Position numbers and translations under genes: made by a program. The notes under the pieces are model-generated. The model had not been told where the DNA came from. It saw only the letters and a list, made by a program, of their open reading frames with translations, and made no database searches. 64,000 bases of DNA, taken from positions 186,001 through 250,000 of the forward strand of contig NZ_JAHHZM010000002.1 in the NCBI RefSeq assembly GCF_018642165.1, given 5' to 3'. Positions 16,277 through 25,050 of this stretch are shown one piece after another (positions within the stretch are counted from its first letter, which is position 1; each line of letters starts with the position of its first letter). Source of the DNA: Echinicola shivajiensis. GTDB taxonomy: Bacteria; Bacteroidota; Bacteroidia; Cytophagales; Cyclobacteriaceae.

Positions 16277-17350
16277 CTAATGAATATTTGATTTGATATA
16301 AGAATCCAGATTATGTTTAGTAATTACTTCAAGGGGAAAGAGTTCTAGTTTTGGAGTCTCTTTTTTGAATAACAGGTGATTGGCCAAGTGATAAATCCCC
16401 CTGCTTACTTGTCTATTTGGATTTTGATTGATGAGAAAGTTAATCTGTTCGGATTTTAATAATTCTATATTTTCCTTCAACAAATCATACCCTACAATAC
16501 AGATGTTAGGAAGTTTGTGTTTTTTGATAATATTGGCGGTTAGTTTGGCACCTGAGGAAGTCGGAATGAATAAGCCTTTGATATCATTGGATTTAATAGC
16601 TTCTATTAATTTCGATTCAAATGACTTCATATCATCACCCTCGATAATAATGGATATGACTTCCATCTTACTAGATTGGTTTTTACTAAAATAGTCCCTA
16701 AATCCCCTTTCTTTTTCAATAAAGTGAACAGAGTGCTGGACTTTTTCACTAATGTGCAGGATGGCAACTGTACCAGATTGTGCCTGTGTGCATAGGTCAA
16801 TCAGTGAAGCTCCCAGCCTGCCACTTTGGTAGAGGTTTTGTCCAATAAAGGCTAATGGTGAAACTCCGTCAATCATGGTATTGAAGTGCACATAGGGTAT
16901 TCCCTGTTTTTCAATTTCTTTAAAAAAATCCAAAGCTACATTGAGGAAAATAGGGGCGCTGATAATGGCATCAGGTTTGTTATCCAAAACATTATAGGCT
17001 GCTTTTTTAAATGACTCTTCATCATTTAATTTAAAGAAATGGGTTTCGATTTGCATTTGGTAGGGTTGCCATTCTTTCTTTGAGGCCTCCAGACTGTCCA
17101 AAGAAAGTTTCCAGTAAGGATCTTCATCTGGATGAGGAACCAGCACATCAATTCTATTGGTCTTATTTGAGCCTAGGGTTTTGGCGAGAAGATTTGGGGT
17201 GTAGTCGATTTCTTTCAAGATTTTCTCCACCTTTTTACGGGCTACATCAGAAACTTTGCCTCTTTTATGAATTACCCTGTCTACTGTTCCAACTGAAACA
17301 CCAGATAATTTGGCAATGTCCTTAATCCGAATTGTTTTATTCTTCTCCAT
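16277..17350 (-). CDS. LacI-family transcriptional regulator
   Basis: 357 residues. The N-terminal helix-turn-helix IKDIAKLSGVSVGTVDRVIH (residues 7-27) is the LacI signature. A hinge-region helix follows (NLLAKTLGS), then a periplasmic-binding-protein-like sensor domain (ATP-free sugar or small-molecule binding) with IISAPIF, YVHFNTMI and ICIVGYDLL strands. It is transcribed away from a SusC/SusD pair, and a twin repeat of TGTGTGCGCAAACA lies between them, so control of that uptake system is likely. The inducer is unknown. The gene converges on DUF5777 with a 3-base gap. Confidence 0.88.
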   Translation of the reverse strand: MEKNKTIRIKDIAKLSGVSVGTVDRVIHKRGKVSDVARKKVEKILKEIDYTPNLLAKTLGSNKTNRIDVLVPHPDEDPYWKLSLDSLEASKKEWQPYQMQIETHFFKLNDEESFKKAAYNVLDNKPDAIISAPIFLNVALDFFKEIEKQGIPYVHFNTMIDGVSPLAFIGQNLYQSGRLGASLIDLCTQAQSGTVAILHISEKVQHSVHFIEKERGFRDYFSKNQSSKMEVISIIIEGDDMKSFESKLIEAIKSNDIKGLFIPTSSGAKLTANIIKKHKLPNICIVGYDLLKENIELLKSEQINFLINQNPNRQVSRGIYHLANHLLFKKETPKLELFPLEVITKHNLDSYIKSNIH

Positions 17351-17597
17351 TTAAGTATAAAGCTGATTTGGAATATAATTAGCTATATCCCGAACAATTT
17401 AATGACTTTTTTCCAACTGACAGCAAAATAAATCGCCTGATAATAGGTATTACTGGAAGTTGAATTACTGAATTGTTAACAACAATTTTTATTTACAATC
17501 AAAAACTCAATCAAAAGGCTATAAAGATGAGTAATATTTAATAAATCTTAAAATAACGTGGTTTTCATATAATGTTAGTTTATTGTTTTTGTTTTAA

Positions 17598-17632
17598 TGT
17601 GTGCGCAAACAAATATAGTGTGTGCGCAAACA
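17598..17632. promoter_or_regulatory. Twin LacI-type operator candidate (two copies of TGTGTGCGCAAACA)
   Basis: TGTGTGCGCAAACA occurs at 17598-17611 and again at 17619-17632, 21 bp apart, i.e. two helical turns. The core TGCGCA is palindromic with a central CpG step, like LacI-family operators. It lies in the divergent gap between the LacI-type gene and susC, just upstream of the susC promoter candidate. Confidence 0.65.
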
Positions 17633-17647
17633 TTTTTAGAATTTTTT

Positions 17648-17676
17648 TTGAAACAATGAAATATATCTCTACTTTG
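17648..17676 (+). promoter_or_regulatory. Candidate promoter of the first SusC/SusD operon
   Basis: TTG at 17648-17650, a 19-nt spacer, and TACTTTG at 17670-17676, close to the Bacteroidota TTG/TAnnTTTG promoter (one base short in the -7 box). It starts 15 bases after the twin operator. The implied leader of susC is about 240 nt. Confidence 0.45.
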
Positions 17677-17918
17677 GTGCTGTTAAAATATTTTAATAAG
17701 TGTTAAATGAAATGTTAAATTATTGTTTTTAAATAAGTAGTTAGGTTAGTATTTTGATAATCTAAAATCCTTATACAGACAATAATATGTGTTTCTGGTT
17801 ACTGGTTTGTTCCAGTTTTAAAATCTTCATATCACACTATGGAGAGGAGTATTTAAAAGTAATTGATGCGTAATTGAGAATATCTCAATGGAAAACTCTT
17901 TCATCTAAACAATTAAAT

Positions 17919-20900
17919 ATGAAAAAAATAATTACCCACAAGGCAAAACCTAATTTGCTTTTTAAAAGGAAAGGCAAGCTCTTGGTAGCACAGACTATGC
18001 TATTAGGAGGTTTGGCGTTTTCTGGTTATGCTTCGGCGAGCGTATTAGAAAATGCTCCAATCTTTAATGATGCTATCGGTATCAACAAAGCTGATATCAA
18101 AGTAAAAGGGACAGTAACGGATAGCAATGGAGAACCATTGCCTGGTGCTGCCGTTACCATTCAAGGAAAGAGCGTTGGTACCATTACTGATTTAGATGGT
18201 AAATTCACCCTGGACGTACCTGCCAATTCTACTTTGGTGGTTTCTTTTCTAGGATTTACCTCGCAAACGATTGCAATCGGTAACCAAACCGAGTTTAATA
18301 TTGTCCTAGAAGAGGAAGCTGCTGCTCTTGATGAATATGTAGTTACTGCCTTCGGTATGGCCAAGGAGCAGAAAGCGCTTGGTTATGCCACCACTACCAT
18401 TAAATCAGATGAATTAGTTAAAGTAGGAACACCGAATTTAGCTACTGCTTTATATGGTAAAGCCCCAGGTGTTAGAATTTCTAGCGGTGCCGGTGGAGCT
18501 ACTTCTGCGGTTAATATTCAAATCCGTGGTGTGAATTCAATAACCGGTAAAAATCAGCCTTTAATCGTATTGGATGGTGTGCCTATTCGAAATGAGGAGG
18601 TAAGAAATAATGACTATTGGAATGACCAGCGTTTGAGAGGTAATGGCCTATTGGACATCAACCCTGCTGATATTGATAATATCTCTATTTTGAAAGGTGC
18701 ATCAGCAGCGGCTCTTTATGGTTCTGAGGCTGTAAACGGTGTTGTTTTGATTACTACCAAAAAGGGTAAAACAGGTGATAAAGGCATGAGTGTTGATTTT
18801 AGTGCCAATTATACAATGGATAAAATCGCCTATTTACCAAGGTATCAAAATGTAAGAGGACCAGGTATGCCGTCTCGTATTCAAGATCTAGGACAGTCAG
18901 AAGATGGTTTTAATTATACTGAGGATGGTCAGCGAACTGTTCCAAATACGACTACTAACTTCGGTCCCGAGTTTGACGGCAAGCCGATGCTAGCTTGGGA
19001 TGGTATTTCTAGACCCTATGTTGCACAAGAGGACAATTATGCTGCTTTGTTTAATAATCCGGTGAGTTCTCAGGTGAACGTGGCTATTTCCAATGCTACA
19101 GATAAAGGAAACTTCCGTCTTTCCCTGACCCGTCAGGACAATGAGGCTTTGAGTTTGAATTCCAAGAACAGTAAGAATATTGTCAACCTTAATTCAAGCT
19201 ATAAGGTAAGCAAGAAGGTTAAGACGGATTTGATGATTAATTATATTAATCAAAATACCAAAAACAGGCCTTACTCTATTGATCGTATGATCAATAACTT
19301 CAGCGGTATGATGAGTCGTTTTGATAATGGTGCTTGGTATTTAGATAAGTACCAGACAAGTAGGGGGTACCGTTTTGTCACAGGAAATGGTGATAGTGCA
19401 ACTCCTGATGAAAATATTACAGGAAATGGATTTTTGGCTGATATTGCTGATTATGCATGGAGAGTTAATAGACATCAGTATTCAGAAAAAAGTAATCGTT
19501 TGATCGGAAGTTTGACTAATCATATCGATATCACGGAAGATTTGAACCTGAGAGCCCGTTTATCTACTGATTTAACGAGCCGTTATTCTGAAGATGCGCG
19601 AGCTACTGAGAGAGCTTTGGACTTTGGTCCTTCTGGTTCTTTTGGAATGGAGACAGAATTGTTTAGTATTCTTTATGGTGATGTGATGTTGAACTACCGT
19701 AAAAAACTGACAGAGGAAGTAACCTTACGCGCGATGGCAGGTTATACAGCCAGGACAGAAAGTTATAATAGTATCAGTAGAAGTACTAGTGGTGGTTTGA
19801 CTACTGAAAATCTTTTTGATATTGTGGCTTCAGCCAATATTCCTAATAATAGTTCTACAAGGACTCGTAGAGTAATTGATGCGGCAATGGGTACGGTGAA
19901 TTTGGATTATAAAGGTGTATGGTTTGTAGAAGGTACCATCCGTAGGGATAGGATTTCTACTATGAATCCAAACAATAACACTTTTGTGTATCCCTCTGTT
20001 AACTCCAGTTTTGCCATTTCAGATGCAATTACATTGCCTGAGTTTATTACCTTCTCTAAGTTGAGAGGTTCTTGGGGTATCGTGGGTAACTACCCTGATA
20101 TTTATAGAGCGAATATAGCTTATAACCAAAACTCTTTGGGTGAGCAGCAACCAGGTGGTTCCAATGTTCTTTATACTATTATGCCTTCAGCTTTTGGTAA
20201 TGATGAGATCAGACCGGAGCAAAAACATGAATTTGAATTTGGCTTGGATACAAGGTTCTTTAACAACCGTTTTGGATTAGATATCTCTTACTATAATGCG
20301 CAAATCCGTGACCAGATTTTGCCTTTGACCTTGCCTTCCTCTTCGGGTGCTCGTTCCATTTTGACCAATATTGGTACCTTAAGAAATACTGGAGTTGAGG
20401 TTTCCTTAAACGGTGCCATTGTTGAAACTAGGGATTTTGGCTGGAATGCGGTATTTAATATTGCCAAGAATGTTAATAAAGTAGAGAAGTTGGCCAATGG
20501 CGCTACTGAATTATTGCATGCAGACTATGACGGTAATGCGGCTCAACTTCGTTCTGTAGTTGGTAGACCAATGGGTGATTTCTATGCTCGTCCAATCGCA
20601 ACTGATGACAATGGAAACAAAATCGTTCAGCCAAACGGTTTGTACAAAATTGATGATCAAAATTGGATTCAGGTAGGTAATGCAATGCCAGATGCCGTTG
20701 GTGGTTTTATAAATGATTTTAGGTATAAAAACTTCAACTTCTCAGCTGTAATGGATTTCCAGATTGGAGGTAGTGTAATGCCAACTGGTATCAACTGGAT
20801 GATTAGCCGTGGTTTGACTGAGGAAAGTTTGAACTATATGAATGAAGAAAGAGGTGGTCTTGCTTATTATCAAGATGAAAATGGACAAGGTGTTCAAGTT

Positions 20901-21335
20901 CCTCATTCAATGGCGCAAGGACCTAATGGAGAGACAGTTTATCACGATGGTATGCTGATGGATGGAGTTACTGCCGATGGAGCTCCTAATAGCAATGTAG
21001 TTTCTCAGGCCTATTATTATTGGAATACCTATAACTGGGGAGGTCCTCAATATAGCCAGTCTAGATATGAATTATATATAAAAGATAATGATTATGTGAA
21101 AATGAGAGAGTTAAACATTGGTTATACATTGCCAAACCATATCACTTCGAAACTCGGTGCATCTAATGTGAACCTTTCCGTATTTGGAAGAAACTTATTC
21201 TTCTTGTATAGAAATATCAAAGATTTGGATCCAGAGGTGTTGACAGGTGGTTCCAGATGGGAGCAGACATTGACCAGTGCAGGAACTAACCCAGCTACCA
21301 GAACTTATGGTGTAATGTTAAGAGCTAAATTCTAA
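17919..21335 (+). CDS. SusC/RagA-family TonB-dependent outer-membrane transporter
   Basis: 1138 residues from ATG 17919; the TTG at 17874 would put 15 extra residues before the signal region. After a basic N-terminus and signal peptide (about 1-40), a carboxypeptidase-regulatory-like domain runs from about 58 to 135 (KVKGTVTDSNGEPLPGA, GTITDLDGKF). The TonB-box region LDEYVVTAFG follows, then the plug (about 150-280, with IVLDGVPIRNE and the SusC-type ILKGASAAALYGSEAVNGVV, cited by its ends), then the 22-strand barrel ending RTYGVMLRAKF. It pairs with the next gene for energised import of a nutrient, probably a glycan or peptide. No glycoside hydrolase is adjacent, so the substrate cannot be named. 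Confidence 0.93.
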   Translation: MKKIITHKAKPNLLFKRKGKLLVAQTMLLGGLAFSGYASASVLENAPIFNDAIGINKADIKVKGTVTDSNGEPLPGAAVTIQGKSVGTITDLDGKFTLDVPANSTLVVSFLGFTSQTIAIGNQTEFNIVLEEEAAALDEYVVTAFGMAKEQKALGYATTTIKSDELVKVGTPNLATALYGKAPGVRISSGAGGATSAVNIQIRGVNSITGKNQPLIVLDGVPIRNEEVRNNDYWNDQRLRGNGLLDINPADIDNISILKGASAAALYGSEAVNGVVLITTKKGKTGDKGMSVDFSANYTMDKIAYLPRYQNVRGPGMPSRIQDLGQSEDGFNYTEDGQRTVPNTTTNFGPEFDGKPMLAWDGISRPYVAQEDNYAALFNNPVSSQVNVAISNATDKGNFRLSLTRQDNEALSLNSKNSKNIVNLNSSYKVSKKVKTDLMINYINQNTKNRPYSIDRMINNFSGMMSRFDNGAWYLDKYQTSRGYRFVTGNGDSATPDENITGNGFLADIADYAWRVNRHQYSEKSNRLIGSLTNHIDITEDLNLRARLSTDLTSRYSEDARATERALDFGPSGSFGMETELFSILYGDVMLNYRKKLTEEVTLRAMAGYTARTESYNSISRSTSGGLTTENLFDIVASANIPNNSSTRTRRVIDAAMGTVNLDYKGVWFVEGTIRRDRISTMNPNNNTFVYPSVNSSFAISDAITLPEFITFSKLRGSWGIVGNYPDIYRANIAYNQNSLGEQQPGGSNVLYTIMPSAFGNDEIRPEQKHEFEFGLDTRFFNNRFGLDISYYNAQIRDQILPLTLPSSSGARSILTNIGTLRNTGVEVSLNGAIVETRDFGWNAVFNIAKNVNKVEKLANGATELLHADYDGNAAQLRSVVGRPMGDFYARPIATDDNGNKIVQPNGLYKIDDQNWIQVGNAMPDAVGGFINDFRYKNFNFSAVMDFQIGGSVMPTGINWMISRGLTEESLNYMNEERGGLAYYQDENGQGVQVPHSMAQGPNGETVYHDGMLMDGVTADGAPNSNVVSQAYYYWNTYNWGGPQYSQSRYELYIKDNDYVKMRELNIGYTLPNHITSKLGASNVNLSVFGRNLFFLYRNIKDLDPEVLTGGSRWEQTLTSAGTNPATRTYGVMLRAKF

Positions 21336-21366
21336 AGCTAGTCTAAACTATTTCATTAACAAAGAC

Positions 21367-22950
21367 ATGAATATCAATCGATTATTAATAGGAATATTTC
21401 TGATAGGCAGCATGGCAAGTTGTTCAATTTCAGATTTTGAAGATAATTATACAGATCCTTCCAAGGTTGCTGAGACTACAGTTGGGAAACAGTTTACTGG
21501 AATGATTTATTCAAACCGCTTATATGTATTGCCCGGATATAGGGATTACTTTGTGGTAAATAGAATCACTTCAAGTAGATATTCCCAAGCGATAGGTTGG
21601 GTGAATGGTGAAAACCAATATGTGCCGGGTTCTGCTGCAGTAGGTGAACGCTGGGATGTTTATTATGATTTTATGGCTCAGTATAGGGAACTCCAAAAGG
21701 TTTATGAAGATCTAATTGATACTGACAAAGAGAATAACCGTTTGTTTGTGATTGCGGCCACAACTTATTTTTATGATCGCACCCAACAGATGGTAGATCT
21801 GTACGGAGATATTCCATGGAGTGAAGCCGGTATGCTAAGTACTAAGGAGGGCGATTATCCTAATTCTTACCCTAGCTATGATAACGCAGAGGATATCTAC
21901 ACCAAAATGTTGGATGATTTAGCTGCTTTTGCAGATGAGTTACCCAACTTGGAGGTAAAAGATGCAATTAAAGGTGTGTTCAAGACCCAAGATTTGGTGA
22001 ACCGTGGTGATATTAATCTTTGGGTGAAGTATATTAATTCATTAAGATTGAGAATGCTAACCAGGGTAAGCGGAAACAGTGCATTCAGTACAAGAGCTAA
22101 TACAGAAATAGCAGAAATATTGTCCAATCCTTCAGACTATCCATTGGTAGATGATAATGATAGTAATATTCTTTTCAAAATCCACTCTTTGGGTACTTTG
22201 ATGGGGGTAAATCAATTCCGAAACGGTTTGGAGAGCTGGAATGGAAATATTGCAGGCAAGGCCATTGTTGATCATATGGTGATTAATCAAGATCCAAGAT
22301 TACCTTATGTGTTTGAGCCAGGAGAAAAAGCTGATGGGGAATATATTGGGCTTGATCCCTTAATGAATCCAACTGACCAGAATGCGGCAATTGAAACCTT
22401 GAGATTGTCTATTTATAATCGTTCTACGGTTAGTAGAAACCAATACTTTCCAGGTGTAATTGTTACTGCTGCCGAGGTGCATTTGATGGCTGCAGAATAT
22501 TATCTCAAGGAAGGACAGGATGCAATGGCCAAATCTCATTATGAAGAGGCAATCAAGCAGTCAATTGGTTTTTATGAGTATTTAAGAAGTATTACAAACA
22601 ACACAATCGCAGCTGCTCCGGTGGTTCCTACAGAAGAGTCAATTAACACTTATTTGGAAATGGAGCAGGTCTCTTGGGATGCAGCCACTAGCGTGGATGA
22701 AAAATTGACTTTGATTGCAGAGCAGAAGTGGTTACACTATAATGTGGTGCAGCCTAACGAAAACTGGACGGAAATCAGAAGACTTAAGAAACTTGATCTT
22801 GATTTCTGGGTAGATAACTCTAACCAGCAAAGCACTCCTCCAAGTCGCTGGATGTATCCGGGGTCTGAGCAGACGTATAATACAGACAATTATGCTAAAG
22901 TTCAAGGTGAGGATAAGCTAACGAACAATATATTCTGGGATGTAAACTAA
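21367..22950 (+). CDS. SusD/RagB-family surface lipoprotein (SusD-like_2 type)
   Basis: 527 residues with a lipobox ending MASC (Cys19), followed by S-I-S-D-F-E-D, close to the acidic surface-export signal described for flavobacterial lipoproteins. The helical SusD fold is recognisable: RLFVIAATTYFYDRTQQMVDLYGDIPW near 140 and AAEVHLMAAEYYLKEG near 375, with a C-terminal WHY-type nutrient-binding segment (EQKWLHYNVVQPNENWTEIRR, cited by its ends) typical of the PF12771 group. It lies 31 bases after susC and forms the lid of that transporter. Two terminator-like hairpins follow within 220 bases. Confidence 0.9.
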   Translation: MNINRLLIGIFLIGSMASCSISDFEDNYTDPSKVAETTVGKQFTGMIYSNRLYVLPGYRDYFVVNRITSSRYSQAIGWVNGENQYVPGSAAVGERWDVYYDFMAQYRELQKVYEDLIDTDKENNRLFVIAATTYFYDRTQQMVDLYGDIPWSEAGMLSTKEGDYPNSYPSYDNAEDIYTKMLDDLAAFADELPNLEVKDAIKGVFKTQDLVNRGDINLWVKYINSLRLRMLTRVSGNSAFSTRANTEIAEILSNPSDYPLVDDNDSNILFKIHSLGTLMGVNQFRNGLESWNGNIAGKAIVDHMVINQDPRLPYVFEPGEKADGEYIGLDPLMNPTDQNAAIETLRLSIYNRSTVSRNQYFPGVIVTAAEVHLMAAEYYLKEGQDAMAKSHYEEAIKQSIGFYEYLRSITNNTIAAAPVVPTEESINTYLEMEQVSWDAATSVDEKLTLIAEQKWLHYNVVQPNENWTEIRRLKKLDLDFWVDNSNQQSTPPSRWMYPGSEQTYNTDNYAKVQGEDKLTNNIFWDVN

Positions 22951-23001
22951 GATAGTTTATCTCACTAATAATTTGAGTTAAAATTGTTTGGGAACAATTT
23001 A

Positions 23002-23040
23002 GGCCGTACTGACAGGTGAAACTGTTTGGTACGGCCTTTT
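23002..23040 (+). terminator. Intrinsic terminator of the first SusC/SusD operon
   Basis: Arms GGCCGTAC (23002-23009) and GTACGGCC (23029-23036) with an inner ACAG/CTGT pairing, followed by TTTTTG. Confidence 0.85.
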
Positions 23041-23130
23041 TGTTTGAACATGTTTGAATAAATGCCTGAAAGGGTTGTTGCTTAATTTTATCGGTTGTTG
23101 TTAATTTATTCTTGGACTGGACAGGGTGTC

Positions 23131-23166
23131 AAAAAAAGCCGCTGGTTTTATCCGGCGGCTTTCTTT
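23131..23166 (+). terminator. Second terminator-like hairpin in the susD-ffh gap
   Basis: AAAGCCGC (23135-23142) pairs with GCGGCTTT (23155-23162), extended by TGG/CCG, followed by CTTTT. Confidence 0.75.
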
Positions 23167-23259
23167 TAGGATTAAAAATTAAAAGTAAAGTATAATTACT
23201 TTGTTTGATTGAAAAAAGTGAAACAGTAAGACTAATGTACAATAAAATTTTAAAAAATA

Positions 23260-23286
23260 AAATACCGTGATTAGGGTATTTTTTGG
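23260..23286 (+). terminator. Third, weaker terminator-like hairpin before ffh
   Basis: AAATACC (23260-23266) pairs with GGTATTT (23275-23281) and continues into TTT. About 100 bases separate it from the second hairpin; the gap holds no supported gene but could encode small transcripts. Confidence 0.4.
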
Positions 23287-23454
23287 ATTAAACTGTAAAT
23301 AAAATGCAGAAAAGTAGAATGGCTATGGATAAAAATTTTGGGTAAATTGCTATAACGTTTTACTTGTTCTTAAATAGGCCTAGAAAAATGGCAAGTTGTT
23401 GAATAAGAAATTGAGAATAAAAGAGCCATGCCTTCTAAAAAAATTAAATTATTG

Positions 23455-23462
23455 TATTTTTG
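23455..23462 (+). promoter_or_regulatory. -7 element of the ffh promoter
   Basis: TATTTTTG matches TAnnTTTG and lies 23 bases before the ffh ATG at 23486, leaving a short leader. No clear TTG is found at -33. Confidence 0.5.
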
Positions 23463-23485
23463 CACTAAATAGAAGAATAAGACAC

Positions 23486-24826
23486 ATGTTTGATAATCTT
23501 AGTTATAAATTAGATAAAGCATTTAAGACCCTTAAAGGGACGGGTAAAATCACGGAGATCAATGTTGCCAGTACGGTAAAGGAGATCAGAAGAGCCTTGA
23601 TTGATGCTGACGTTAACTATAAAGTAGCCAAGGAAGTTACCGATACTATTAAGACGGAAGCTTTAGGTAGGGATGTGTTGATCTCTGTTTCTCCAGGGCA
23701 ATTATTAGTAAAGATCACTCAGGAAGAGCTGACCAAATTGATGGGAGGCAAAAAGGAGGATATCAACCTTAGTGGAGATCCTGGTGTTATATTGATTTCT
23801 GGTCTTCAGGGTTCAGGTAAAACTACCTTTTCTGGAAAATTGGCCAGCCACCTTAAAAAACAGGGAAGGCAAGTATTGTTGGTAGCCTGTGATATTTATA
23901 GACCTGCGGCGATTGAGCAGTTGAAAACTTTGGGTGAGCAAATAGGTGTAGAGGTATATGCTGAGCCGGAAAATAAAAATGCCTTGGACATTGCATCTAA
24001 GGCCATTGATTACGCAAAGAAAAACGGTAAGAAAACCGTAATCGTCGATACCGCTGGTCGTTTGGCAGTGGATGAGCAGATGATGAATGAGATCTCCGAA
24101 TTAAAGGAGCATCTTAATCCGGCTGAAACCTTGTTTGTAGTTGACTCAATGACCGGTCAGGATGCTGTCAATACTGCAAAGACCTTTGATGAGCGATTGG
24201 ACTTCAATGGGGTGGTCTTGACCAAATTGGATGGTGATACCCGTGGTGGTGCGGCCATTTCTATCCGTCACGTAGTAGATAAACCAATCAAGTTTATTTC
24301 TACTGGTGAGAAGATGGAAAACTTGGATGTCTTCTATCCTGACCGTATGGCTCAGAGAATCCTTGGTATGGGGGACGTTGTTTCATTGGTAGAGCGTGCC
24401 CAGCAGTCTTTTGATGAGGATGAAGCTAAAAGGATCAATGCTAAAATCCGTAAAAACCAGTTTAACTTTGATGACTTCCTTTCCCAACTAGAGCAGATCA
24501 AGAAAATGGGCAACTTGAAAGACTTGATGGGGATGATCCCTGGTATGGGCAAAGCAATCAAAGGATTGGATATTGATGATGATTCCTTCAAGCCAATTGA
24601 AGCTATTATTAGAAGTATGACACCTTTGGAACGTGAGAATCCAGATGTGATTGATGGAGGAAGAAGGAAAAGAATTGCTAAGGGTAGTGGAAGGTCTATC
24701 CAAGAAGTTAATAATTTGATGAAGCAGTTTTCTGATATGAGAAAATTGATGAAGCAAATGAATAAAATGGGTGGTGCCCAACGTGCCTTGGGTAATTTGA
24801 TGCCTAAAGCTGGAGGAAGGAGATAA
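23486..24826 (+). CDS. ffh: Signal recognition particle protein Ffh
   Basis: 446 residues from the ATG at 23486 (MFDNLSYKLD, the usual Ffh start); the upstream in-frame TTG at 23396 would add 30 residues of no family likeness that overlap the promoter. N-domain 1-90, then the SRP GTPase with P-loop GLQGSGKTT near 106, DTAGR near 190 and TKLDGDTRGG near 248. The methionine-rich M domain (about 320-440) has GMIPGMGKAIKG and SMTPLERENPDVI, which bind signal peptides and 4.5S RNA. It targets nascent membrane proteins with FtsY. A single-gene unit ending in a strong terminator. Confidence 0.97.
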   Translation: MFDNLSYKLDKAFKTLKGTGKITEINVASTVKEIRRALIDADVNYKVAKEVTDTIKTEALGRDVLISVSPGQLLVKITQEELTKLMGGKKEDINLSGDPGVILISGLQGSGKTTFSGKLASHLKKQGRQVLLVACDIYRPAAIEQLKTLGEQIGVEVYAEPENKNALDIASKAIDYAKKNGKKTVIVDTAGRLAVDEQMMNEISELKEHLNPAETLFVVDSMTGQDAVNTAKTFDERLDFNGVVLTKLDGDTRGGAAISIRHVVDKPIKFISTGEKMENLDVFYPDRMAQRILGMGDVVSLVERAQQSFDEDEAKRINAKIRKNQFNFDDFLSQLEQIKKMGNLKDLMGMIPGMGKAIKGLDIDDDSFKPIEAIIRSMTPLERENPDVIDGGRRKRIAKGSGRSIQEVNNLMKQFSDMRKLMKQMNKMGGAQRALGNLMPKAGGRR

Positions 24827-24850
24827 GTAAGAAAGAATATAGCAGATATA

Positions 24851-24883
24851 AAAAAACAGCCCATATAAGTGGGCTGTTTTTTT
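24851..24883 (+). terminator. Intrinsic terminator of ffh
   Basis: AAAAAACAGCCCA (24851-24863) pairs with TGGGCTGTTTTTT (from 24870), followed by more T. The AT flanks make it usable on both strands. Confidence 0.85.
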
Positions 24884-24986
24884 ATGGATAATTATTTCCC
24901 ATCTGGAAGAATATATCTTTAAGATAATAGCTAAATGATCTTTAGGAAAGGATTTTTAGATTACTTTAATGGATAACCTAGCGGTG

Positions 24987-25040
24987 TATTAAACAAAATC
25001 CGATTACCATTAGAAATAGCTTCTAATGGTAATCGGATTT
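24987..25040 (-). terminator. Long perfect hairpin terminating leuA
   Basis: A 20-bp uninterrupted stem (arms 24996-25015 and 25021-25040) with a 5-nt loop sits 10 bases past the leuA stop; on the minus strand it is followed by TTTTGTTT. It is unusually long for an intrinsic terminator. Confidence 0.85.
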
Positions 25041-25050
25041 AAAGTAAGTC

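Noticed and set aside
17919-22950. A polysaccharide utilisation locus with enzymes around the first SusC/SusD pair
   Set aside because: No glycoside hydrolase or lyase gene is next to it; it is a transporter pair with a regulator only.
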